Shown here in pieces: positions 30,762-42,109 of a stretch of 64,000 bases of DNA. The stretch's first letter is position 1. Every line of letters starts with the position of its first letter. Under the pieces are notes generated by a model, which was not told where the DNA came from, searched no databases, and saw only the letters and a program-made list of their open reading frames with translations. The position numbers and the translations under genes are program-made. The stretch is from Oreohelix idahoensis (taxonomy: Eukaryota > Mollusca > Gastropoda > Stylommatophora > Oreohelicidae): assembly GCA_024509875.1 (NCBI GenBank), contig JAMPIV010004265.1:372001-436000 (forward strand). Direction: 5' to 3'.

Positions 30762-30998
30762 CTTGCCTCTCGCAGCAAAGTTACTGGGTTTTGGGGCCAA
30801 AACCTGATAGCATCAAACTGCAGTCTACCCTACTGTAAAATAGGTACCTGTCTCTGCTCTTGAGTTAGGGAAGGCAAAGGTGGCGAGTAAAGGAAACGGT
30901 CGCTTCACCACATAAAGCTGAGACCTAGTTTAGTGATGTCTCTAACACTTCACACATCTACGGTAGTATCTGCTTTGTGATTACCTTTACCTTTATAA
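30762..30998 (+). mobile_element. SINE-Y copy
   Basis: Starts GCTTGCCTCTCGCAGCAAAG, a tRNA-like head, then GGGTTTTGGGGCCAAAACCT and TCTTGAGTTAGGGAAGGCAA, then CGGTAGTATCTGCTTTGTGA. The middle matches the 88-bp units at 61088-62190 (GTACCTG-CTCTG-CTTGAGTTAG-GAAGGCAA). Confidence 0.65.
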
Positions 30999-31456
30999 CA
31001 AGTTATAAGGTTACTGTTGGTTTGTTAGTAATTTGTTTCTTGTTGGTTTGTTGGTAATTTGGTTCTTGTTGGTTTGTAGGATTAGTTCTGTTTTTTTTCT
31101 CTTTCAAATAAATTATTGTGCAGCTTTCATTGTTGTTTAGTGTGTTGGTTGGTAGTTTGGTTCCTGTTGATTTGGTTAATTGTTTCTGGTTTTTTTGTTC
31201 GCATTCTTTGGTTACTATTGTATTGTTGGTTCTTTGTTGCGCAGTTATAGAAGCACTTTTATGTGACCTGGTTTCTTTTGTGTGCCACATTTGCATTGCT
31301 ATGTCTGCTAGCACACAGTCATTTCACTGTAGTAGCAAGTAATCTGTTTAAATGATGGCAAAGATTTAATACATGCAATTTCTTTCTCATGTCCTGTAAA
31401 TAGTTGTATTTATACTGTATTCACTTTTTACCTTTCCATGTCCTTTCACCTTACAC

Positions 31457-31530
31457 CAGGGGTCGGCAACTCAGAAGCTTTTTTGATCTACTTTAGTAAC
31501 ACTGAGCCCTCTAAAGATCTACCATATACA

Positions 31531-31531
<1 letters not shown>
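31457..31531 (+). mobile_element. Possible hAT-type terminus
   Basis: CAGGGGTCGGCAACTCAGAA resembles the terminal repeats of hAT-class MITEs. The opposite end is not found before the LTR element at 31855 or just after 41158, so this is a candidate end only. Confidence 0.35.
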
Positions 31532-31626
<95 letters not shown>

Positions 31627-31640
31627 TGTGTGTGTGTGTA
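31532..31640. repeat. (TA)n then (GT)n microsatellite
   Basis: About 92 bases of alternating TA followed by CGTGTGTGTGTGTG. The open frames through it (IYIYIY) are artefacts of the repeat. Confidence 0.98.
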
Positions 31641-31854
31641 ATTTGAAGCGGAAGGTGCAGGGGAGGGGTTGATCTCCTTACAAAGAAAAGGTTGCGTTCC
31701 TATCTCATGCAGTTCACGAATATATTTTAGTAGCCAGCTTGAGTTTTCATTGGGGATGCGGGGGAAAAGTACCTTTGATCCTGGGGACACTGCGATTTTA
31801 AATGCTGGCGGGAGAGGTAGAAGTCCAGTCTGAAATTTTCCTTGTTTAACCTAC

Positions 31855-32905
31855 TGATGCGTGATGCCATATGATGATGGATGGTATCCGCATGTCTGGT
31901 TTTGTGTAGTGTGCAGATGTGTTCAGTCAAAACAATGTTCATACAAAAATAACAGGGCAATCCACATAGGACGTCAGTAAACTCACGACGTATAAAGTCA
32001 ATGATTCTTGAAACAGCCGTTGACGTTTTTTTTCATTATTTATTGTGGACGCCACAGTGACAAAATGGTTACGCGAATATGTAGACACATCAAACAGTCA
32101 TTATCACAGCAACATTCAATACAGCAATAGACGGTAGACAGCATTACAATGATGAGTCAGATGCATGTTATATTTCATAGTGCTGTAAATGTAGTCAGGT
32201 GAAAAACTCCATCCTTTTCTATAACAGCCAGGAGATAACCAGATATACTTCAGCAAGACAGACACGTCTGCCGAAGTATAAATAATGTCCTCAAAAATAT
32301 CCTCTAGATAACAAAGGTTTTTCAAACCTAGTTCAGGTAACCAAGTAGCAAGTAATAGTCCTTGGGACCTGCATCAACCGATGCAGCACAATACAGCGAC
32401 ATGTGAGCTGGGAAAACATCTCGTGACGACGACTTTCGAAGACAGGCTATGAACCAGAAATCGTTCACGACCAAAAATCGATAGAGTTAATGAAAAAGTC
32501 AATTTACCTTGCTTTCATGAAATACACAGAAATATTATGCCTCCCGGCATGTGGGAAACACTAGAGGTATTATCTCGAATAAACGAAATATCCATAAGAG
32601 GACTACACATCCCTGACAGAACAAAAAATAGCGGAGATCCCCTCTTCAACGAGGCATCTCTTTCGCCATTCCAAATCGCTCACTCCACTAGTGGTGGGCG
32701 GAAACCGATCGACCAAAAGCAAGACAAGTCATGCGCAGTCCAGCGCAAAATGACCACAGCTCAAAAACTCAACTGCATTCAATACCAACGCGAGAAGACA
32801 AATGCTTACCGAGAAAAGTAACTATAAATTTCAAGCAGTTGTTGCCCTTGCGTTATAAAATAGATATTGTAATAAAATGATGTTGCGAGAATTTATCACG
32901 CAACA
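31855..32905 (-). repeat. 3' LTR of the Gmr1-like element
   Basis: 1051 bp. Lacks a 26-bp segment present in the other LTR (around 40467-40492). Other differences are scattered single bases. In element orientation it starts TGTTGCGTGATAAATTCTCG and ends ATCACGCATCA. Confidence 0.93.
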
Positions 32906-32925
32906 TATCACCACCTCCTCCCGAT
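32906..32925 (-). promoter_or_regulatory. Candidate polypurine tract of the Gmr1-like element
   Basis: CGGGAGGAGGTGGTGATA on minus, directly before the 3' LTR. Confidence 0.7.
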
Positions 32926-33682
32926 AAAAAAAAAATGTGGAACATATTTTTTTTTTTTTTAAATATCAAAGAGCATGCGATAAGCGGCTCAAAACGCACG
33001 AATTATGCGCTGATAATTAATTAAATTGCCTAACATGAGGCTAAATATAGAGTGTCTGGTGAGGATATACCTCAACAGAAAAATAAATATGTCTCAAAAA
33101 ATATTCACATCGGGGAGGTGTCACCAACACACATCACGTTAGCATGTAAACACAATATACGTATGCAAGTTACCATAATCATCATTAAACAGCATACTCT
33201 AATATTGTCTTTAAAAATGGATGTACAAATCTGATAGGAAAATTTAAATAGTACATAGTACATTCTTTGACATGTAATGACATAAGTACATAGTAAAGTT
33301 AAACTACATGACGATCCAGGACATATGCTCTGGTATTCCGAGGGTAAGTACACAATCTAGAACTCGTCATGCTTGATACTAGTAAGGTAAGTCCTCAGCT
33401 CAACAATGACATTCTGAGAAAGTACAAGCAATATAATGCTAATTAATAACTAATATGCTTCATAAGGTACAATACATTATTAATAATTGTGGCTGTTTAG
33501 TAAACTAACGGCCCTTATATTAACTACTCAGTCCTCCTCTATCATCTTAAAAAACGAACAGAAGAAGATGACAACAAAGCACGATAGTGTGTACATATAA
33601 AGTGAGTACAGATGTGCTAATCTATTGTAGTAATATAGGTGTGTTATGACTCTGTAATATATAGGAATATAGGACAGAAGTA

Positions 33683-34525
33683 TTAGTTAGAGTCATGTGG
33701 GCATCTAGACAAAATGTCAGCCATCACATTATCCGCACCACGGATAGCTCGTACCGTGAAGTGAAAAGGTTGAAGAGCTATAGCATATCGAGTGGATCTC
33801 GAACTCTTCAAATTCTTAGTCTGAATAGCTGTAAGAGCTTTCTGATCAGTCTCTAGAATGAAATGTGCGCCCAGGAGGAATCTTTGTAGCTTTAGAATTG
33901 ACCAAACCATCGCTAACAACTCACGGTCTAAAACCGAGTAGTTCCTCTCTGCCGCATTTAGTTTTCTAGAAATGTACATAACAGGATGCAGAGTATTTGC
34001 ATATTCTTGCATCAGTGCTGCTCCAATCCCAGTGGATGAAGCATCACTCCGAAGAACAAAAGTCCTATCAAGAGTAGGTAATCTTAAGATGGGAGGAGAA
34101 GAAAATATATTCTTGATTTGGTCTAGTGAAGATTGGCATTCTTCAGACCAACGGACCAGATTAGGCGAACCTTTCTTCAACAATGTTGAGAGAGGTGCCA
34201 TGATCGAAGATAAATTTGGAATAAATCTCCCATAAAATTGAATTAAACCTAAGAGACTCCTAACTTGTTTCTTCGTTTTAGGAACAGAGATGTTCAGTAT
34301 TTTGGAAGTATTGTGGTCTTCTGTCTTCAAGAGACCATGACCAACACGATGACCCAGGAAAGAGATTTCACCAAAACCAACAAAAGCTTTAGAAGGTTTC
34401 GCTGTCAAATTATTCTCACGTAGAGTGGACAGTAAGTCATATAACCCTAAATAGTGATCTTCCCAGGTATCACTGAAGAGACAGATGTCATCTAAGTATG
34501 CGATGACATCCGAACGATGTGACAG
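33683..34525 (-). pseudogene. Reverse transcriptase C-terminal half and RNase H
   Basis: Frame resumes with DVIAYLDDICLFSDTWEDH (YLDD catalytic box), FLGHRVGHGLL, then KKQVRSLLGLIQFYGRFIP of the RT thumb and connection. RNase H follows: FVLRSDASSTGIGAALMQ (first Asp), AERNYSVLDRELLAMVWSI (Glu), FILETDQKALTAI (Asp) and RGADNVMADILSR (last Asp). The protein stops at 33683, about 780 bp before the 3' LTR. A single-base shift separates it from the preceding frame. Confidence 0.92.
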
Positions 34526-36215
34526 ATTCGACGCATCATGCGAACGAAAGTGGCAGGGGCGTTCATGAGACCAAAAGGCATAACATTCCATTGAAATAGA
34601 CCCCTAGGTGTAGAAAAAGCAGTAAGAGGTTTGGCATGCTCTGCTAAAGGCACTTGCCAATAACCTTTAGACAAGTCAAGTTTAGTGAAGAATCTAGAAT
34701 TAGAAAGTCTAATCAGTAGATCTTCTAACAAAGGCATCGGTTCAGCATCGAACTTTGTGACCTGATTCAATTTGCGATAATCAACACAAATTCGTATGTT
34801 CTTATCCTTCTTCCGGACAATAACCATGGAAGAAGAATATGGTGAAGTCGATGGTTCAATTATATTTAATTGAATCATTTCATCCAATTCCTTTTCCACT
34901 TGCGACTGAAAGTGTATAGGAATAGGATACGGCCTAACCCTAATTGGATTATTGTCGGTAAGAATTATGTCATGTTCTATGACATCTGTGTGTCCAGGAA
35001 TGTCAGTGAGAACATCCTGAAATGTTTGTAACATCGACGAGACTTGTCGATGTTCGTCACCAGAAAGATTAGGAGAAACAGAAACGTTTTTCCAAGATTC
35101 CGTGGAATGTAATGGAACCACTGGAAGGGGAAGGTTGACATCAGAGAAGGTAGCTTCCTCATCCTGTATGACAGACAGGGATGAATAATGACCGTGAGGT
35201 GCGGGAGCATCATCCGTTGCCTGGAAAATAGGCAGCAAATAGTCCGGACGTTCGTGAAATTCCGAAAGCATGTTTATGTGGAAAGTTTTATGCTTTCCAT
35301 CAATATCGACCACATAGTCAACATCGGAAATCCGAGAGACTATTGCATACGGACCTTTCCATGCAATAAGAAGTCTATTTTCCCTACTGGGGAGTAGGAC
35401 GAATGCTTTGTCACCTGGACAAAGTTGTCGTAGACATCTATTCTTGTTAGCAAACTGTCTTGCCTTCTCTTTAGCAATTTCTGATGAAGCAGTTGCTAGC
35501 TTACATGCCTCAATGATCTTTTGTCTAAGAGCAATGACATACTCATATGAGGATTGAGTTTCATCGCTAATATCATCGGCAGTGATGAGATCGTGTAATA
35601 AAGACATAGGGCCGCGTGGACGCGCGCCAAAGACAAGTTCGAAGGGAGAAAATCCTGTGTGTTCATTAGGGACTTCTCTATAGGCAAAGAGAGCCGCGGG
35701 TAAAACCCTGTCCCAATCTTGAGGATGATCTTCAGTTATCTTACAAAGCAAAGTCTTGAGCGTTCTATTCAGACGCTCAACTAACCCATTAGACATAGGA
35801 TGGTAGATACTACTGAGAGATCGTTCAATATGTAAGGTAGACATTACCTGTGACATAGTGTCAGATATGAGTTGAGTGCCATGGTCTGATAATATTTCTC
35901 TGGGGAACCCCAAGCGAGAAAATATCAACCAAAGAGCATCTGCGATATCTGTAGTAGATATGCTCTTAAGAGGAATAGCCTCTGGCCAACGTGTGCACAT
36001 ATCGACACATGTAAGGATAAACTGATGTCCTCTGGCCGACTTGACCTTAAAAGGGCCAATAATATCTATGGCCATTTTCTGGAACGGCCGAATAGGAATG
36101 TCAGCAGCCTGGATAGGCGCAGCATGTCGTGGTCCTCTAGATTTGACCTCCTGACATACCTTGCATGATCGGCAGTAAATACGAATGTCCTTATTGACAA
36201 AAGCCAAAAGAAAGC
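34520..36215 (-). pseudogene. Integrase core followed by reverse transcriptase N-terminal half
   Basis: One open frame carries CRSCKVCQEVKSRGPRH (CC of HHCC), the integrase catalytic core with MAIDIIGPFKV (first Asp), LSDHGTQLIS (second Asp) and YHPMSNGLVERLNRTLK (Glu of DDE), and a GPY/F-like WKGPYAIVSRISDVDYVV module. After an acidic spacer comes RT: PYSSSMVIVRKKDKNIRICV, DYRKLNQVT, FFTKLDLSKGYWQVPLAEHA (first catalytic Asp) and FGLMNAPATFVRMM. So integrase precedes RT in the same frame. The frame is lost at about 34515-34525, just before the catalytic YLDD. Confidence 0.92.
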
Positions 36216-37170
36216 CGCAAGGACTCTCGACTTCGTACGGGAAAAACCCATATGTCCAGCACATTGCGAGTCATGAGCATGTTGTAATATTTGCACTCTC
36301 ATGCTCTTGGGAACAAGAATTTGCGAATGTGCCGACGTAGTCGAATCTTGTACCATACGTACAAGTACGCCGTTTCTCATTGCAATCCAAGATTTTCTAT
36401 TTGTATCCTGATTCGGATCACCTTTCTTCGCAAGAACGAAGAATTTTTTTAAAGAAGGATCTTCTTCTTGCAATTTTATGAAAGAGTCACGAGTGATTAC
36501 TAAGTGACTATCTTGGCTATCAACTTCATTATCACTATTCAGTGAAGTTTCGGGTGTTTGTAGAGCTTGTGCTCTTGTAACTACTGCATTTGTAGCTTGC
36601 ATGTTATTATCTTCCCAAGCAGCAATCTGCTGTGGGGTACACTCCCTAACTCCGTGAATACGACCAATAATAAGGTCCGCAATAGGATTAGGTAAGAGAC
36701 AAGCATGCACATCTCCAGTAAAGAAAGGAGTGGCAATGCGAATTACAGCAGTAGGATATTTTTCTAGAGTGCCGCCAAATGTGACACATTTAATAACCCT
36801 TCCTGTAGCACAAGATGGATCTACAAGCGATTGTCTAACACCAATAGTGGTGCATCCGGAATCGAAAAGTAGTGAGACCGGAGTATCATTAACAAGACCC
36901 TTATGTAGAATTAAAGAACCCCTCCCGTCATGCGCAACAGCAGCAGGAAGAGCGGGAAGTGGGTGACCACAACTCAAAGTAGTTATGGTACCCGGTTCGA
37001 ATAAAGTACTGCATTGGGGGCATTTGTTTGCTCTCTCAAAGTCAAAAGCAGAACCAGTGACAGCGTCAAAGTTTTTATTATCAACAACATGATTACAGGC
37101 TCCCTCAGTTTCCTGTTGTACAGCATTAGCCTGCTGATATCTCTTTTTTGTGTTGAGATCTACCCCGACT
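36200..37170 (-). pseudogene. Protease and integrase zinc-binding region
   Basis: In the frame following gag: CPQCSTLFEPGTITTLSCGH, a RING-like cysteine cluster, then the aspartic protease with LLFDSGCTTIGV (active-site Asp-Ser-Gly) and PNPIADLIIGR (closing hydrophobic-Ile-Gly motif). It is followed by a linker and by VQILQHAHDSQCAGHMGFSR, the HHCC zinc-binding start of integrase (His-His part). The frame breaks near 36200-36215; the Cys-Cys half continues in the 36264-34492 frame. The RING-like cluster just before the protease is unusual. Confidence 0.85.
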
Positions 37171-38640
37171 ATTATTACCTCTGAAGTTATCAGAGTTATT
37201 ATTATTATCTCTGCAGTTATTATTGTCTCTATTGTAATTGTTATCCTGGTTCGAATTCCAGTTTCCACGATTACTATCATGTTCACATTGATGCGAACAT
37301 CTATTTGTTTGGTTCTGAGGTCTTCGGCAGGAATAACCTCTATTACCATATCCTCTTTTGAAATGCTTATAATTATTAGGGTGATAGTAACGACCACTAT
37401 CAGGTTGTCTCCAATTCTTCGAAGAAGAATCACCATGAAATTGGTTTCCATGATTTTGACAGAAATTACCGCTGCTCTTTCTATCAAAATTTTGTTGGAA
37501 TCTACGAGCAAAGTTTTGACCATACGGAGCTGCCGAAGCAACTGGTAAACCTTCTTTCACCTTAGAGTTACCCATGGTTATGTGTGGGTGCGCAGTTACG
37601 TATTGGCAACAGAAATCTTCCATTTCTTTTATTGTTTTAGGTTTACGTTCATGAAGGAAAGCAAGGAAAGACTCATTGACAGACGACATGACTTTGTCTC
37701 TAAGTATTAAGTCCATAAGTCCTTCATAAGTTTTTGCCGTCTTAGATAGTTCAACCCATCGTGAGAAAGTAATGCGTATTCTTGCAATAAACTCGGAGAA
37801 TTCAACTCCATTTTCAGGTAACATGTTTTTAAATTGTAGACGATAGCCGTCTTCGTTAAGCTGATATTTCTTTAACAGAGCGGCCCTGACAACCTCATAA
37901 TTGTTCTTGTCAGGTTCATCCACCATATTTAATATACTTAGAGCTTTACCTGTCAGTATCCCTGATAACTGATAAACATATTTTGCTTTGTCTATGTTAT
38001 GAGCTGTACATGCTTGTTCAAATCTGTCCAGATAGAACATTATGTCATCACTGGAAGGACTAAATGTTGGTAACTTAATCTTAAAAGTATCATTATTAGC
38101 CTTACCAGAAGATGAACCCTTGTTTGAATCATTACCATTACTCATGTTCATCAATTTCAATTTTTCCAACTCTAAAGCTAAGACCTTTTCTTCATGTTCC
38201 ATTTTTGCTTTCTCTTTCCTCTCATCAGATTCTCTCTGTAATCTTCTCTCCTCAGCCTGAGCCTCTATTTGAAGTCTTTCAGCTTCTTTTTCAAGTCTTT
38301 TATTTTCAGCCTCTTTTTCAAGTCTTTTATTTTCAGCCTCTTTTTCAAGTCTTTTATTTTCAGCCTTTTTTTCAAGTCTTTTATTTTCAGCCTCTAGCTG
38401 GAGTTTTCTTTCCTCAGCTTCTGATTCCCTTTTTTGTTTTTCCATTTCCATTTGGAATCTTTTTTCATCCACCTGCATCTGCAGTTTCTTTTGTTCAGCT
38501 TCCATATGCAGTTTCTTTTGTTCAGCTTCCATTGCTTTATCATATCGAGCAGTTGCAAATTCTTCTAACTTATCACCAGTCTTCCCAAGCAATTTACCCT
38601 GCTCAATAAAGTGCTCAAATGTAGACATGTTGTCTAACAT
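37126..38640 (-). CDS. Gag of the Gmr1-like element
   Basis: 504 codons, intact. Residues 1-40 are an acidic start (LDNMSTFEHFIEQGKLLGKT). Residues 40-160 form a long charged coiled coil with four near-identical AENKRLEKEA heptad-like repeats. Residues 190-350 are the capsid-like region (FKIKLPTFSPSSDDIMFYLD, then FEQACTAHNIDKAKYVYQLS and GKALSILNM), which is the classic Ty3/gypsy Gag fold signature. The tail is Asn-, Arg- and Ser-rich (about 370-504). No clear CCHC knuckle is seen; basic repeats may replace it in RNA binding. Gag would assemble the virus-like particle. The pro frame is entered by a shift near the end of this frame. Confidence 0.9.
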   Translation of the reverse strand: MLDNMSTFEHFIEQGKLLGKTGDKLEEFATARYDKAMEAEQKKLHMEAEQKKLQMQVDEKRFQMEMEKQKRESEAEERKLQLEAENKRLEKKAENKRLEKEAENKRLEKEAENKRLEKEAERLQIEAQAEERRLQRESDERKEKAKMEHEEKVLALELEKLKLMNMSNGNDSNKGSSSGKANNDTFKIKLPTFSPSSDDIMFYLDRFEQACTAHNIDKAKYVYQLSGILTGKALSILNMVDEPDKNNYEVVRAALLKKYQLNEDGYRLQFKNMLPENGVEFSEFIARIRITFSRWVELSKTAKTYEGLMDLILRDKVMSSVNESFLAFLHERKPKTIKEMEDFCCQYVTAHPHITMGNSKVKEGLPVASAAPYGQNFARRFQQNFDRKSSGNFCQNHGNQFHGDSSSKNWRQPDSGRYYHPNNYKHFKRGYGNRGYSCRRPQNQTNRCSHQCEHDSNRGNWNSNQDNNYNRDNNNCRDNNNNSDNFRGNNSRGRSQHKKEISAG

Positions 38641-40072
38641 ATGAGTCCAAAACCTGAAATAATTAACTAATTTATTTCAAACCTAAGTGTAACAAGTCTT
38701 AATTAAGCACTTGTATATTCACATCACCTTATATTATCCCAGTCTCTGTGGGAAACAAGTCTCCAATCAAAGAACTTGTATATGAAATATCACCAATCAA
38801 TTCTTGATCATAAGTGCACTTCTCATTCAATAGTGCACAACACTATTCATCATTCATTTATCATCAGTGTAGTAGTAACAGTGCATTAGCATAGCCCATT
38901 AACTAATTACTATAACTGTAAACAATGACTATGTAAACACATGCAGAATGTAAACATTGAAAATGTAAACAATGCAAACAATGTAAACAATAACAATGTA
39001 AACAATAACAAAGATCAGCAACAATACAAAAACGTTCGCAGAAATCAACTAAAAATAAAGCAGAAATTAATGAAATATCACAAAAAATGTGACGATATCT
39101 ACGATAGAATTAAACAAAATACATGACACCACAGTGTATAAACAAAAATGTTGTATGAAACTAAATTATAGACAAGAGTAGGCTAACAAATACAAAAAAT
39201 CAAAACAAAACTAAAGAATGCGAAATAATAACGAAAACAATATTAAAACATGTCATCACAGCTAACATAAACAGCAACAGAAGTCGCTTAGCAAATTCCA
39301 GTATCGGAAATTTGCAAACCCTACAGAAAACGCTCACAATAGACGACCTCTATGACGTGGCATAATCTAACGGAGACACCACCCAACCGAGAACCCGCTG
39401 AAATATAAACATATAAATATACGAATAACATATAAACATATAACATATAGAATGAGATGATACACAGAAGACTCAGCAGAAGTATAAGGGCACAGTTTAC
39501 ATACAAACAGGCCACTTAACTTATAGGCTTCCAATCGTAGAACAGCAGAAAAAACGGATGTCAATCAACGTCCTAAAGAGCGAAGCTCCAACGATGATGG
39601 CACATCTGAACTGCTTCCACTGCTAACACGATGGTACAAGAGCTTCTGAAATACTGTGTGTTGAGTTGTTTCGGCACTTGACCTTCTAATCCAAAAGTAA
39701 GTTGATGGAAATCGGTACTTGGCCTTCTTCAGAAAACAACCCGTTTCAACCGGCACTTGACCTTCACAAAAACGACAGCACTGGAACCTTGACAGCAGCA
39801 ACTTGCTTGACTTGCGTAAAAGATAACAGCAGTCCGAGTTATCCGGCAACATGTAACAACGCCGGGTACTGTCAAATTCTTGTTTCCGTCAAAAAATTGA
39901 AATTTTGACTTTTACCGGGCAACGCCGAGTACTTTGAAAATGGTGAAGATGTTGACTGTATTGAAGAATGTTAATTTCTTGAAGGATGCTGATGAATTCT
40001 TGTTGAAAATGAAGTGGGTAAGGGACCCCGTGTTTGCTGGTACCAGAATCAAACCAGCTTATGGCCACCAAA
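38641..40072 (-). other. Leader region of the Gmr1-like element
   Basis: 1.4 kb between 5' LTR and gag with no supported gene. It holds a short tandem AATGTAAAC array near 38940-39005 and repeated CGGCACTTGACCTTC blocks near 39670-39770. The long leader may carry packaging signals; this is inference. Confidence 0.6.
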
Positions 40073-41154
40073 TGATGCGTGATGCCATATGATGATGGAT
40101 GGTATCCGCATGTCTGGTTTTGTGTAGTGTGCAGATGTGTTCAGTCAAAACAATGTTCATACAAAAATAACAGGGCAATCCACATAGGACGTCAGTAAAC
40201 TCACGACGTATAAAGTCAATGATTCTTGAAACAGCCGTTGACGTTTTTCTTCATTATTTATTGTGGACGCCACAGTGACAAAATGGTTACGCGAATATGT
40301 AGACACATCAAACAGTCATTATCACAGCAACATTCAATACAGCAATAGACGGTAGACAGCATTACAATGATGAGTCAGATGCATGTTATATTTCATAGTG
40401 CTGTAAATGTAGTCAGGTGAAAAACTCCATCCTTTTCTATAACAGCCAGGAGATAACCAGATATATGAGATCAGTTCACTCTCCTTAATCTGACTTCAGC
40501 AAGACAGACACGTCTGCCGAAGTATAAATAATGTCCTCAAAAATATCCTCTAGATAACAAAGGTTTTTCAAACCTAGTTCAGGTAACCAAGTAGCAAGTA
40601 ATAGTCCTTGGGACCTGCATCAACCGATGCAGCACAATACAGCGACATGTGAGCTGGGAAAACATCTCGTGACGACGACTTTCGAATACAGGCTATGAAT
40701 CGAAATCGCTCACGACCCAAAATCGATAGAGTTAATGAAAAAGTCAATTTACCTTGCTTTCATGAAATACACAGAAATATCACGCCTCCCGACATGTGCA
40801 AATACACTAGAGGTATTATCTCGAATAAACGAAATATCCATAAGAGGACTCTCACATTCCTGACAGAACAAAAAATAGCGGAGATCCCCTCTTCAACGAG
40901 GCATCTCTTTCGCCATTCAAATCGCTCACTCCACTAGTGGTGGGCGGAAACCGATCGACCAAAAAGCAAGACCAGTCATGCGCAGTCCGGCGCGAAAAAT
41001 GACCACAGCTCAAAAACTCAACTGCATTCAATACCAACGCGAGAAGACAAATGCTTACCGAGAAAAGTAACTATAAATTTCAAGCAGTTGTTGCCCTTGC
41101 GTTATAAAATAGATATTGTAATAAAATGATGTTGCGAGAATTTATCACGCAACA
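40073..41154 (-). repeat. 5' LTR of the Gmr1-like element
   Basis: 1082 bp, otherwise close to 31855-32905. After its 3' boundary (40072 downward on minus) the sequence is TTTGGTGGCCATAAGCTGG, a plausible primer-binding site starting at the TGG. Confidence 0.93.
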
Positions 41155-41158
41155 CCTA

Positions 41159-42105
41159 CCTCAGTCACCACTGGTTCGTTGCAAACATACCAAGAAAATC
41201 ATAAGAGAAGATATTTAAATGTAATAACTTTGAAATGATATATAATTTCTGAAAAATTTTTAACATTGGAATTATCAGCAGTGGTTAATTTTATGTGAGA
41301 ACTCATAAAAAGAGACCCCATGAATTTCATATCATGGAGCAGTTATAGTTTGGTCTTTCATGATAGTAAAGTTTGTTAAAATGCAGTAATTCTCTCTCCC
41401 TCCTCCCCCCCCCCCCCCCAAAGTCCTTTCTCACCTTCCATATTAGCACCTTTTAAACCTTTCCGTAAATAACACCAGTGTTCCCTCATATGTGATGTCC
41501 AAACATGTCTTTCCCTTTATATTTGATTTCCAAACCCAGCTATTCCAGTTTATGTAATTTACAGTAATTTATTTGTGTATTATAAACAAATACACCCATG
41601 CTATGGCAGTAATATCCACAGTTGCTTACATATAAGTTAAATACGTAATTAACAGCTATTAATATTTTATTTTTTGTACTATCACTGGATTAAAAATAAA
41701 GACAAGTGTAGTAGATGTGCGATAATTCCATTGCTGTAATTTTTATACAGAACACAAGTGATCACAAAAATTTGACAGGTAGCAGTATATAATGTGTTCA
41801 TTCCATAGTTATTATTTTTTTTAAATTAAAATTTTTTTTTTTTATAAAGAACAAAAGTAATCACAGATTACACAAGGCACTTTACTGTGTTTATGAGACT
41901 TACAAAAACAGTTTATTAACAACTGAAGTGTTTATTTGCTAAACTGATGCATGTCATCATCGCATGCTGTCCTGTGTTGTAATTATCATCTCTTGCAATG
42001 TCAAGTATTTTGTGTCATACTTTTTTGTCTTATATGCTGCGGACTTGCCACAATGGATTTTTTTTTTTTAAACATAAGGCACAGTTTACTTTTCATAATT
42101 TGTCT
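41159..42105. other. Unassigned intron sequence
   Basis: AT-rich with a C-rich run at about 41404-41420. No gene or repeat recognised. Confidence 0.3.
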
Positions 42106-42109
42106 GGCT

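Larger units (their letters stand above)
31855..41154 (-). mobile_element. Complete Gmr1-like Ty3/gypsy LTR retrotransposon, 9.3 kb
   Basis: LTRs at 31855-32905 and 40073-41154, TG..CA ends, flanked by the perfect 4-bp duplication CTAC (31851-31854 and 41155-41158). On minus the order is 5' LTR, a 1.4-kb leader, gag (38640-37126), protease (about 36900), integrase (about 36250-35250), RT (about 34950-34400), RNase H (to 33683), 3' LTR. Integrase before RT in an element whose RT and integrase look Ty3/gypsy-like defines the Gmr1 group first described from fish and other animals. Two frame breaks in pol show this copy is inactive. Confidence 0.93.

Noticed and set aside
31438..31790. Open frames of alternating Ile and Tyr on both strands
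   Set aside because: They are produced by the (TA)n microsatellite, not by a gene.
37150..37548. Isoleucine- and valine-rich plus-strand frame of 132 codons, and its minus-strand counterpart upstream of the protease
   Set aside because: Both are shadows of the Asn- and Arg-rich end of Gag.
38112..38609. 165-codon plus-strand frame with FQVFYFQPL repeats
   Set aside because: Antisense image of the coiled-coil repeats in Gag.
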